Of a stretch of DNA of 64,000 nt, positions 32,932 to 44,037 are shown piece by piece. Source of the DNA: Bromus sterilis. Lineage: Eukaryota > Streptophyta > Magnoliopsida > Poales > Poaceae. The DNA lies in contig OX465601.1 in the NCBI GenBank assembly GCA_950022295.1, positions 72,239,501 through 72,303,500 on the forward strand, read 5' to 3'. Below the pieces are notes generated by a model, which had not been told where the DNA came from, ran no database searches, and worked only from the letters and a program-made list of their open reading frames with translations. A program made the translations under genes and the position numbers. The number at the start of each line of letters is the position of its first letter. The stretch's first letter is position 1.

Positions 32932-35900
32932 TGTCGGGACCCGGAATTAGCGTATATAAGCCTCGCTACAACACAATCATATGGAGAGCCGAGAACCGTA
33001 CCCACTTGTCTAAGCAGACAAGGCCAAGCACAGAACGTTCTCGGAAAGCATCGAACATGAGGGGCATCCCATTCAGGCCGGATGATCCACTGAGATGGGT
33101 CCTCATCGTCCGCACACAAGTCTAACCGATATGGGTGGTGAATTCCCATACTCATAGACAAGTTGCCTCAACCATACTATCGATTGTATTATAACCCTTA
33201 TATAGACTTACTCCAGCCCGATCACTTAGTCGGGGTCTAGGGCGGGCTCGATCATACATCAAAGTGTGCACGAGACAGAGTCTCGAGCAATCGCATCGCG
33301 ATGCCCCAAGCTGCGCACATCTAAGGGCCACTTGGTGTATAAAAGACCGCCAGCCAGATCACAACTAAGGTCTCGAAAACCCATACAAAGACATGCATGT
33401 TATAAACATACACACAACACACATGCCTTGTATGAACAGCAGGTATCATTGCAATTCTCTACAAAGTATATACTTTATTGAATAACTCTTACAGAGTGCA
33501 CACAGAGATCACAAGCATGTGATCCAACATTACAACAAGCATGCGGAAGCAAAGTAGGTCTGAGTACAGACAAGTTTAACAAATGGCTTAGAGAAGCCTT
33601 ATCTAAAAACAAGCCCTCCACGAGGGAACCAGTCGTCTGACTGGGACTACACTAGCTTGGTCTTGGTCTGAGTCTTCATTCTTCGAGCTTCGATTAGAAG
33701 TCACCATTGGGGTCGGTAGGTTCATCTAAAACATAGATTAAGCAAACGTGAGTACAAAATCGTACTCATCAAGACTTACATAGGGGCTATACTACTCATG
33801 CATATGTATCAAGGTAAAGGGAGGTGGGGTTTCACTTGCAGAAGTGCCAGCTTTGACTTGGCTAATCCTGAACTACGAGTACCAGACTTGAGGTAAGAAG
33901 CGTACACGAGTCCACTATATCTCTTCAACCAATTACACCACTATGGTTACTTCCTCGACTTCCCCACGAGAAGCACACCATAGCACTCACGCTTATCTTG
34001 CGAGTTTTAGAAGTATCCAGTTCAAGTTGTCTAATAATCAAGCTAAGCTTTCCAAGCAGTCCTTAACCGCGGACGCGGCTATTCGAATAGTTTTGTTAAC
34101 CCTGCAGGGGTGTACCGCTACACACACGTGCCATCAGTTACCGCCTTTTGCGTGTCACCGTTCAAGAGATGACAGCGAGGATGCCACCACAACCGTTACC
34201 TCATAGCCGATCTAGTCCATGAAAGCCGCCTATCTGGGTTGTCTGCCACTATCGTGAACCGGGCCGGTTTACCGAAGTGGACCCAGACGATGTGTGCGTG
34301 GTGCGAAAGCCGGTCTCGGATGAGCCGTTCTCTCACTTGGCTACCAGGCCACAATACCTACAGAAATCCGAACTACTGCGACATCTGGACATCGAAGGGG
34401 ATGAGTTAGTAAGCCGAGAGGGGTCAGTGAGCCCAATGTGTGGTTGTACTCTTCATCTTGGATCACCAAACAAGAACTCGTGTTAGGGCGGTGTTCAACG
34501 AGACAACCCACTGTGTACTCCTACACAGCCTCTCATCGTTCACCTTGTATTAGGGTGGATTCACCAACACTTTTCTACCATCATCAACATGATCATTCCC
34601 ATCCCGACTCACATCACAGCAACAACATGGTATCATACTAAGCATGCAATAAGCAGTAACATTGCAGGGGCCACATGATATCAAACAACTCCTACAGTTG
34701 CTAGGATTGTGGTTTGCTTACTACTGTGACAAAATGATAGGTCATGCAAAGGAATGGGTTCATCTATGCGGTAGAAACGAAGCATGGTGATCATCCTAAA
34801 CAATGCATAAGCGAGACATGAGAGGGAAGTGGGATTTTATCGACATGATCAATGGGGGTTTGCTTGCCTTGCTGACGAGGTTCGGGTTCGGGGTCTTCAA
34901 CGAAGGGGGTGACCTCGGGCTCCGGCTCCACGTCTATCAACAACATGACAATCATAGGATCAACATAAAGTACAATGCACAATCACATGAATTAATGTTG
35001 AAACTTGAAGTATAAGTTTTGATGTGTGAGGCAATTCCATTTAAGTGGAGTAAATTACATTTGAAATGCAAATTCAAAATCCACATTTGAATTCAACTTA
35101 ACCAAGTTATATGTGATATAGTTTGATCATTTTGAATTATCTTCAAATGTATATGATATGCCTCTGAAGTGTGGTTGAATTGTAGCATGTTGCCATGGTT
35201 CAAGTTGCAAAAATATTTGATTTGAATTTGATTTAATTCCATTTAAATCAAATAGCAAATGCTACTGATCCTATTTTAAATTCAACCCAAACATAGTTGA
35301 AAGTTGCATATTTGGAAAGATAATTTTCTCCTGATCATTTTTCATATATTATTTGTCCAATTTGGAGTTAATATGAATTTTCTATGAATTTCCAAAGTTT
35401 GGGGTATTTTCTGGAATTTCTGGAAATTTCTCTGATTTAATTTAATTATTTTTTGATTTATTGCGTCAGCAGGGGGGCTGACCAGTCAAACTGACTAGGG
35501 GGTCCCACCTGTCAGCCACAGTGGGGTTAATCCCCTGTTAGTTTAACACTAACAGTGTTTAGTTAGAGGCCTGGGCCCACTGTCAGTGGCCCAGGGTTAG
35601 GATTAGTGGGAGGTTTAACTCGGGTTAGGGCTAAGTGCCCGGCGGTTAGCCGCCGGCGGCACTGGACACGGCGGAGGGCTCACGGGAACTCGCTCCCGGC
35701 CTCTTCTTGGCACGGGGAGGCCACTGGGAGGTGCCCCGTGCACAGCCGCATCCCGTAGAGCACGAGGGGGTCACGGGGGAGCTCTGTGGCGACGGCTACG
35801 ACGACGGAGGCGGCGGCCGGAGACGGAGCACTACGGCGATGGCGAAGGAGGCCACGGGGAGGACAACGGAGAGCACGGGCGTGTTCTGTGTGCTCCCGCG

Positions 35901-37158
35901 TGTCGAATGGAAGCAGCTGGGGGTCGTGAGGAGGACCAGAGGGACGGCGGCGTCTTCCCCGGCGGATGCAGAACAACGGCGAGCTCGGAAGTGGAGCTAG
36001 AGGGCACGGTTTGAAGCCGGGAGGCTCGCGTTCGACTGCTACGAACTCCAGGAGCCAAACGCGCGCGCTGGGAAGGACTTGGGAGCACGGGAGCGAGCAA
36101 ATCGTCGACCATGGCGGCGATCTCGCTCGGCTCCCATGGCGGATCGAGCTAGGGGCTAAACGGGGATGCGACCAGTTGGGGGAAACGTAAAGCTGCTCAC
36201 CCTGGAGCTACTGGAGTGGACGGCGAGGTCGAAGAGGGTTCCACGACGACGAATTTGGAGAAGTCCTTTACGGCGGCCGGCGTTGAAGACGACGAAGGGG
36301 GCGACGGCTCTGGAGCTCCTCGGGACGATTCCTTCTGCACGGTGACGTAGTCGAGGACGGCGGAGGCGATGGACACCTTGGTTTGGATCGGAGACGACGG
36401 TGGCCACGAGTTCTTCACGACATGGCGACGGCGGCGCTCGGGTCGTCGTCGGGCTCGTCGCAGGGGTGAGAGGGAGAACCTCTGGAGGGGAGGAATGGAG
36501 GCGTGGCACTCGGGTGCGTCTCCAGGGGCACGTAGAAGGGCCGGGGAGGGCAGGTGGAGGGCTGTGGGGCATCGCGGTGGCGTCGGTGGCGTCGGTGGCT
36601 TTCCACCGAGCACCTTGGGGGCGCGGGGAGGTAGAAGACAAGGGAGGAGTCCAGCGGGCTGGACTGGGCCAAGGGAATTGGGCCTCGCCCAGGCGCCAGG
36701 TAAGCTTTTCTGATTTCTGTTTAATCTTTCCTTTCTGTTTTTCTGTATATTTGTTTTGACTTTGGTAAAAATACCAAATCATTTATTAAATGCTGAAAAC
36801 TTTTATGTGGCCTCATAATAATATAGACTAGCCACTCATAAACTTTCAACATTTTTAAAATTCAAATGATTTGAATTTTAACTCAAATAGGGGTATTTCT
36901 TTAATTCCAAGGCACTGTTTGAATATTAGAAAATTCCATGGGTATGGGATTGCTCCCAAACCATTTTTAAAATGATCAGCACCATTTATAGGAATTTTCC
37001 AAATGTTCAAATGATTTTTGGAAAAAGATTTTTATCTGGCCATTTGATTTAATTTCTCAGGGCTTTTCTTTTCCCAAATTTTGATTTTCTTTTTGAATTT
37101 TTCACATGATGCAAGGTAGCACTTGATCCTAGCACACACCTAACTTGGGGTTGTGACA
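32932..37158 (-). repeat. E3 5' LTR
   Basis: It matches 25158-29385 from end to end with about 40 differences by eye and one or two single-base gaps. The plus-strand end is GGTTGTGACA, then the TSD tccag, then the rest of E1's 3' LTR. Confidence 0.92.
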
Positions 37159-37163
37159 TCCAG

Positions 37164-37322
37164 TGTCACTTATCAGCACCTTCTGCTCGTCGTGGGATCG
37201 ACATCCTTATTTATCGAAAAGCTACAATTGATCCCCTAGACTTGTGGGTTATCAAGAATCGTTTATTGGCGCGGTTAACAGGGGAGGCAACCCAACTAAA
37301 CCTATTAACTTCACCGCCATCA
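37164..37322 (+). repeat. E1 3' LTR, last part
   Basis: It continues E1's LTR from the E3 insertion point and ends CCGCCATCA, identical to the end of the 5' LTR at 15879. The next five bases, agaag, are E1's second TSD copy. Confidence 0.9.
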
Positions 37323-37327
37323 AGAAG

Positions 37328-38392
37328 AAAAGACATCTCCGGCGGGAAGATTCCGCCGGGGAGAACACCTCCCGGAAGGGGAGATCATTGCCATCGTCAT
37401 CATCATCATTGTCACAGGCATCATCGAGATCATCATCAACATCACCCCCAACATCAGCACCATCTCCATAACAATCCCATCTCACCTCACAAGTTTAACT
37501 TGTGTTGTAATCCGTACTATCTATCCTCTCTACTCTATCGGTGTTGATTGCTACCGTGTGATGAATGCTATTGAGTTTTGTTGGAGAAATATCTTTGTGT
37601 CCAGATTGTTTATCATCTATTTATCCCCTCTGATCATGATCTCTTTTATGTCTTGTGAGTAGTTACTTTAGTTCTTAAGGACATGGGAGAAGTCTAGTTG
37701 CTAGTAGTCATATGATGTTGAAGTAGTATGTGTTGTTTGATATTTAAGTTGTGTTGTTATTTTCCTAGTTGTGTTGTGTGAGTCGAACACTCAACACTTC
37801 GCCTTATTCAGGACCTAGGGGAATGCATTGTGTATAAAGAATTCTTACGGTGGGTTGCCGGAGTGACAGAAACCTGAACCCCAGTTTGCACGCTTTTACA
37901 CAAGGGAACCATGGATCATCGATCATATTGCTATGGTTAGGCTTTTGCCTTAATTACTATCTTGTATTTTCGGATGCTTGCAAGATGCTTAATTATAAGT
38001 GTGCACTTATCTTAGTCTAGAAGGTGCACTAGCATAGATCCACCCACTCAACACTTATCAACACAACACATAGTATCGATACAGAGTATGGCGAAAGCAC
38101 GTGACTATTTCTCCCGTGTGTCCTCAAGAACGCTTGAGACTTTATAAGTTTAGTTGCTAGGCCTATCCTTTGATCAAAATGATTGGGCCACTTGGTGCTC
38201 CTCAGTGCCTTTTATTTTGCTCGCTTTTATCTTCTTGTTGCTTATACCGAAAACCCCTAAAAAGTTATCTTTCAGTGCCTGCATTTATTTCTTTGCCAAA
38301 GTCACTTACCAATACCTTCTGCTTCTCGTTGGGTTCGACACTCTTATTTATCAAAAACCGTACAAACGATCCCCTATAGTTGAGGGTCATCA
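37328..38392 (+). repeat. E2 5' LTR, second part
   Basis: It resumes with AAAAGACATCTCCGGCGGG, the sequence that follows CAGAGAAG in E2's 3' LTR (62692 on). It ends GAGGGTCATCA at 38392. Together with 13875-14314 it gives 1505 bases, against 1514 in the 3' LTR. Confidence 0.87.
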
Positions 38393-38404
38393 AGTACTGT
38401 TTTC

Positions 38405-38422
38405 TGGCGCCGTTGCCGGGGA
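38405..38422 (+). promoter_or_regulatory. E2 primer binding site, tRNA-Asp type
   Basis: TGGCGCCGTTGCCGGGGA, identical to E1's, lies 12 bases past the LTR. Confidence 0.85.
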
Positions 38423-38503
38423 GCGTAGCGCTATTAGTAAGTGAAGCTGGTAAGGAAGCTTTTATATTTCTGTTTTATTTTTCTATTGCTGCTCTTTGTC
38501 CTT

Positions 38504-40375
38504 ATGGACACCTCTACTCTTGGTTTGTTGCTTATGTGGAAACACCCCACAACTGTGGTGGTCACTCCCACCCTTACTGCAATTGTGCCTTACAAAATAC
38601 CAACTGGTATTATCGATTATATCTTGGCTAATCGTTATGCAGGTGACAAACATCCAAGAAAACACCTGCTATATTTATCACAACTATGTTCTTTATTCAA
38701 GCTTGCAGGTGTGTCAAGGGATTTTTTTATGAAGAAATTATTCTCCGTGTCACTTATAGATAAATCTTCAGATTGGTATAAGCTCCTCGATAACTCACAT
38801 TTGCTTGATTGACAAGAGCTTATGTCTCTCTTTTATACAAAGTTTTATCCTCTTCATGAAATTCATCGAGACAGGAACTACATCTATAAATTTTGGTCTC
38901 GTGACGGAGAGAGCATCACTCAAGCTTGGGGGAGACTGAAGTTCCTAATGTTCAAATGTCCTATCCATGAACTCCCCAAAGATATTGTACTTGCAAATTT
39001 TTATGCCAGGCTTTCTCGTCAGGATAAGGAGATGTTGGATGCCTCCTCTAGCGGGGTATTTCAAACAAGGAGCATTGAAGAAAAATGGGATCTCAGTGAG
39101 AGGATCCAGAAGAACACCGAATACTGGGAAATCGACAAAGGTATTGAACCCGCTATAAATTATGAGCATGATTACATTGAGAGCTATGTGAAAACTGATT
39201 ATTTTAATACCTTTTGCTCTAAGATTGGTCTTGATTCCCAGCTAATGATTGATTTTTGTAAGAACTTTGCCTCTCACATTGTCTCTTCTAAGGAGGAGAA
39301 GGATCAGTATCATAAACCCTTTAAAGAATTACCTATTGATATTCATGTTGCTGACCCTATTCTGCCTGCAGTTTTATATGAAAAGCCCCCTTTTCCTACA
39401 AGTATAAGGGAGCACTCTTTTGTGACAGGCATAATAAATAAAAGTGAGAGAAGAACTGACGAACCTGAGGACCAGATCAAGGTCGATCCTCAAGTTGCGG
39501 TGGTTAAATATGAAGTTACTAATGATGTTTCAGATTCCATTATAAATTTTTGTGCTGTTTCAACTAACATTGTTACTGCCAAGAATAAAAGCCCAATTTC
39601 AGGTACACCAGTTGTATCTGTTAAAATCGGAGATCAAAATTATTATGGGCTATGCGATTTTGGATCAAGTGCTAGCGCTATTCCTTATTCACTCTATCAA
39701 GAGATCATGGGTGAGATTTCACCCTGTGAACTTGAAGAGATTAATGTTACTATTTATCTGGCAAACAAAGAAACTATCTCTCCCGTTGGGATTGTGAGAG
39801 ATGTTGAAGTCCTATGTGGAAAGGTAAAATATCCTACAGACTTTCTAGTACTTGGTTCAGTGAAAGATAGTTTTTGCCCTATTATCTTTGGTAGGCCTTT
39901 CCTCAGAACTTGTGGAGCTATAATTGATTGAAAAAAAGTTAAAGTCTCTTTTAAATTCAATGGTGAGCCATATGAATTTAACTTTTCTAAGTTCTCTAAG
40001 CAGCCTCGTGGTACTGATTTACCTAGTGATGATAAAATTATTGAAGTTATTGCTTCTATTGCTATTCCTCCTAATGATCCTTTGCAAAAATATATGGAAG
40101 ACCACGAGAATGATATGCATATGCAGGAGAGAAATGAGTTGGATGAAATATTCAGAAGACAAACTGCTATCCTGAAGCACAACCTTCCGGTTGAGCCTTT
40201 AGGAATCCTAGCACAACCGAAAGAAGACCCGGTGTTTGACCTCAAACCACTTCCCGATACGCTCAAGTATGCCTATTTAGATGAAAAGAAAATATAGCAT
40301 GTTATTATCAATGCTAACCTTTCAGGATTTGAAGAAGAGCGATTATTGGAGACACTTCGCAGAAACCGTGGTGCC
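38504..40375 (+). pseudogene. E2 gag-protease and pre-RT region, cut by E6
   Basis: It is homologous to E1 from the ATG (38504) onward and in one register throughout. It is broken by TGA at 38810 (Trp in E1), TGA near 39929 (Cys in E1) and TAG near 40295 (Tyr in E1). The gag segments SSDWYKLLDNS, FWSRDGESITQAWGRLK and EMLDASSSGVFQT are present. So is the protease segment CDFGSSASAIP, the more canonical form of E1's CDLGSS. E2 keeps the T-run base that E1 lost near 17345, which is how E1's frameshift was identified. The reading stops where E6 inserted in codons matching E1's 17838, just before RT. Confidence 0.87.
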
Positions 40376-40934
40376 TGTCGGGGGGGGGGGATGGATGAGG
40401 CCCATAGACCCGACATTAGAAACCTTTGGGACGACTTACATATGAAGGCCCACAAAGAAGACCCGACTAGGAGTCTGACGTGCCAAGCGTGAAGATTGAA
40501 GCCCTAGAAGGAATTCGACTTACCTTGTATAGCGCGTAGAAAACTTGTAAAGTAGAATAGAACTCCACATCGTGTAGGAGTCGGAATCTAGGAATCCCGG
40601 AACCCGACACCTTTATAAGACGAGGTCCACGGGAGCTAGAGCAAGAACTTACCTCAAGCCAGGACTAGACAACTCGCGCTATAACCTAGATCTCTAGGAT
40701 ATTAAGGTTGCGAAACATCATCACTGTATTCGATAAGACCGGCTCTTCCTATTGAGGAGTCGATCCCACAATAGTCAAGAAGCAGGAGTACGTCTTTACC
40801 GCATCGACGGGGACGAACGTGGGTAAATCGCCGAGTCCCGTGTCTATGTTGACTCTCTCCTCGAATTCGCGTCGTAGCAAAGGTCCCATGATAAGTACGA
40901 CTCTATGAACATCTTCCGCGACTTTCCCACAACA
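40376..40934 (+). repeat. E6 5' LTR
   Basis: It starts TGTCGGGGG, with an 11-G run at 40380-40390 (six G in the 3' copy), and ends CCCACAACA. A TATA box (CTTTATAAG, about 40611) is shared with 59931 in the other LTR and sets the plus orientation. Confidence 0.9.
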
Positions 40935-40935
40935 G

Positions 40936-40953
40936 TTGGCGCCCACCGTGGGG
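40936..40953 (+). promoter_or_regulatory. E6 primer binding site
   Basis: TTGGCGCCCACCGTGGGG directly follows the LTR. The same motif with one change occurs in E4. The tRNA is not assigned. Confidence 0.65.
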
Positions 40954-40997
40954 CCTGCGCTCGCAGGTGTGGAGATTCTAGGGGAGCTCTACAAGGT

Positions 40998-42546
40998 ATG
41001 GAAGGATTCGTGGCTGGGCGAATCACCAGGAGCCGGCGTGGAAAGCCTTGCATCGACGACTCAACTTGGGGCCCTGACGCCGATTCCGTCAAATCCAGTT
41101 ATCGGGTCCCGATCGGATATATCCATATCTTCATTGGGAAGACAGACGGATCTGAGCCAGAGCCGGATCCTGAAGTCCCCCTGGAAACCTCGAGTTGGTG
41201 ACACGCCGGCTCAAGGCACACCTTTGTTGGGTTCATCGCCGGATCTCCAGAGTTGGCGCGCTCTGACGAGTCCCTGACACCCGACGCCTCGGAAGAAACA
41301 TCTAACGCTAACTCGCATCCAAGTGAAACAAGATTTTCGGACACTGCCTCCATCCGATCCGCCGGGAGCAACAGACTCGGCCCGGGAACAACAGAATACG
41401 ACCCCGACTTCCCGCAGTACGAGCCTCCATACTGCGTGACAGTGTTCATGGCAGGCACAGAAGCACAGGGAAGTCAGTCGGCTCAGGGCGCGGCGCAGAG
41501 TCGGAACACAGAGATGACTCACAATACGGCCCTAATCCAGGTAGGGAGCCGCTTGAAGTTCTCACGGGAGCAGAAGCCCTCACTGATACCTTAAACGCCC
41601 TGGACGAAGCCTTAGCTGCACCAATGACCACGGAAAACCAAGGGGCCTGGAGAACCAAGGTCAACAGACTCAAGGCCCAGGTGATGAGCATATGGAGAGA
41701 AATTAACTCCTAGAATGCACAAATGGTGGAAAGAGAAACCAAACTCGCCCTAGAAACCAGGCGCTTACGACACGAGTCGGAGTTGATAGAAGCCCAGAGA
41801 CTAAGTTTCGCCAACGCACGCCCCGCAGGACCTGCGAGCCGGATCCCCGCTGATCTCCCGGCCCGGAGACTGTTCCAGGATATACATCAGTCGACTCCCC
41901 CAGGGTATACGTCACCAAGGCAACCTGTCCCATCACCACGGCAGGAACGATTTCATACGCCCCCGGATCATTTCAATAACCCCATGGCTAATGTGGTGGC
42001 AGCGACACGGTTCCTCGCCAGCGTGCCTGCGCATGGAGACACTCCGGTGGACAAGGCCACTCGAGGGGCAATCGATCTGCTCAAAACCGCAATCACATAG
42101 CAAGCCCAGTACTCACAGGGATTCCAATACTTACATGAGACCCCGTATCGGAGTATGAGCCGACAAGCGGATTCACCGGCTCCGGACGGCTCGAGCAACC
42201 ATCGCCAGCGCAGAGCTCCACCACCGGACCCGCGGGGGGCGATAAGGATCCAAGACATACCCTCCAGATTCTACCCCGAACGACGGGTAGAGCAGATGTT
42301 CCAACCTCCACCCCAAGATCAAGACAACGAGTCCATCAGCAGATCCGTGGGCAACCGATGCCTGGTGCCGTCTCTACGAAATACACGCCTGCCACCAGAT
42401 TTCAAAGGAACACGCAAGATCGTGAACTACACAGCTGATATGGACCCGGCGGCTTGGATCGAAAGTTATGACCTAGCCATGGAAATGTTACAAGCCAGCG
42501 AAGGAGTCTGCGCCCGTTACCTCACAATGATGTTGGAAGGGACGGC
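40998..42546 (+). pseudogene. E6 gag, frameshifted and split by E7
   Basis: The ATG at 40998 begins a hydrophilic protein with a basic start (GRITRSRRGK) and acidic Ser/Pro-rich stretches. Lesions seen are a TGA at 41199, a frameshift at about 41540-41580, a TAG near 41711 and a TAG at 42098. The last two replace codons where Gln fits. Between them runs a long helical, Arg/Glu-rich section (VERETKLALETRRLRHESE). The core retrotransposon gag domain starts at about 42440 (DPAAWIESYDLAMEMLQAS ... LTMMLEGTA) and is cut in its middle by E7 at 42546. The rest of gag is not found after E7. Confidence 0.75.
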
Positions 42547-44037
42547 TGATACGTCCGAAACGTATCTATAATTTCTGCTTGCTCCATGCATGTTTTGTGT
42601 GACTTTCCCATGATTTGCTTGAACATTCATACACTTTTGAGCATATTTGGACTAATCTATTAACCCAGTGCACCCAACTGCCAGTTGCTGTTTTCTGCTG
42701 TTTTTTGTATTTCAGGTTTTCCGGCCATTAAAAGTGCTCCAAAAAATCCGGAAAAATCAGATAAAAAATCAGCGACCCGGAAGCTTCCGGAATCACCAAG
42801 GTAGCGGAGGGGGCCTCCACCAGGAGACCAGGAGGGTCCTTGGCGCGGCCCCACCCTAGGCCGCGCCAGGAGGCCTCCTGGTTGCCTGGTGTGTCCCCTC
42901 GACACCCCCTCCGCCTATATTTAGCCCTCGGGGTGGAAACCCCTAATATCGATCTCTTTTCCGCGAACTCGCCTCTGTACCGCCGCCGCCGCCGTTTCAA
43001 GATCGGGGATGCTTGGAGAAGCTGCCCCGGCACCCTCCCGGGAGGAGGAACCCCCTCCGGGAGACCATCCATAGCCATGGACGCCTCCCTGATGTGCCGT
43101 GAGTAGTCCCCCTTGGATCATGGGTCCGTGACCAGTAGCTATGTGATGTACCTATCCCCTCTTTGTGCTTCCACTTTCGAGACCTCGTGAGCTGCCTCAC
43201 ATGATCGAGGCACTTTTGTAATTTCTGCTGTTGCTATGCTGAGTTTGCTGGGATCTGATGGATTATGAGACTATGTTCAGATTGTGATGAGTAATATATT
43301 TGGTTCTTCTCTTTTATATTTTGTTCTTGAGTAAATTCTTGCATGTTCTCCGTGGCCAAGTAGTTTGCTTGCAACTCCAAGAGGGAGCCCCCTGATGTCT
43401 AGCTTGAGTGACAGAAACATGAGACTAGGGGTTGTGCTGTTGCCACCAGGGATAAAACAACGGTGCTTGTACTCGCGGGTGCAAGGATTGTTTCCTTTAC
43501 GCAAAGTTCTTTTAATGTAGTTGTCTGTTGCTTTGAGTTTACACTTTGGGTGGGATTCACAACTTAATACCAGCGAGATGTTCTGGATAGATATCTCAAG
43601 GTGGATGATTCGTAGTAGATGCAGTTGGATTTCGGTCTACTTACCTTGGCGTACTGCCCATTGCTTTTGAGCCCTTCCTTTCTTTGCAGCATAGTTAGCA
43701 TTGCGGTGCCTTCATAATTCTGTCAATTGCCCAGCTGTGATTTGTTTACCTCGCTAGCACTTTTATCGTCTTTTGGCAGAGAGACATCACTAGTGAAAAT
43801 CACGGGACCCCGGTCCATCTTCACATTATTGTTTACACCCTTAGTTTATTTTCAGTCTTTACTTTCAGTTCCACTTTTATCTCTTGCGTTGATCCTTTGT
43901 AAACAGCAATGCCGGAGGAACTGAAAACTCCTCTGTACTAGTTGGGAGCAAAGTTATTTGTATCTGTGTGCAGGTCCACGTCAAGCGCTGTGACACCTAC
44001 TTGTATCTCTTGGAGTCCTACTGGTTTGATACTCAAT
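42547..44037 (+). repeat. E7 5' LTR, first part (the rest follows S2)
   Basis: It aligns with 51419 onward through the palindrome-TATA promoter (42841-42868, CCTATATTTA at about 42913) and the markers TGTAATTTCTGCTG, GATAAAACAACGGTGC and TCTGTGTGCAGGTCCA. S2 interrupts it at 44037. The end of the LTR, with CACCTTCCACTTGGGGTAAC, is at 48038 to about 48128. Confidence 0.85.

Larger units (their letters stand above)
25158..37158 (-). mobile_element. E3, young Tekay-like chromovirus, gag and protease deleted
   Basis: Two LTRs of 4228 and 4227 bases (25158-29385, 32932-37158) differ at about 1 percent by eye. The TSD tccag is perfect (25153-25157, 37159-37163). On the minus strand the order is 5' LTR, initiator-tRNA-Met primer site, about 650 bases of leader, then RT, RNase H, integrase with a C-terminal chromodomain, polypurine tract and 3' LTR. 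The chromodomain and primer type place it in the chromovirus branch (Tekay/Del-like). Gag and protease are missing between leader and RT. It lies in E1's 3' LTR. Confidence 0.92.
14315..37322 (+). mobile_element. E1, Athila-like Ty3/gypsy element with a third ORF
   Basis: The LTRs are 14315-15879 and 23737-25157 plus 37164-37322 (split by E3). The TSD agaag is perfect at 14310-14314 and 37323-37327. The order is tRNA-Asp primer site, gag-protease, RT-RNase H, integrase, a third ORF, a long 3' non-coding region, polypurine tract and LTR. The pol gene has one frameshift and several stop codons, so the copy is dead, but its domains are all recognisable. It inserted into the LTR of a sister element (E2). 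It later received a Cassandra element and E3. Confidence 0.9.
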
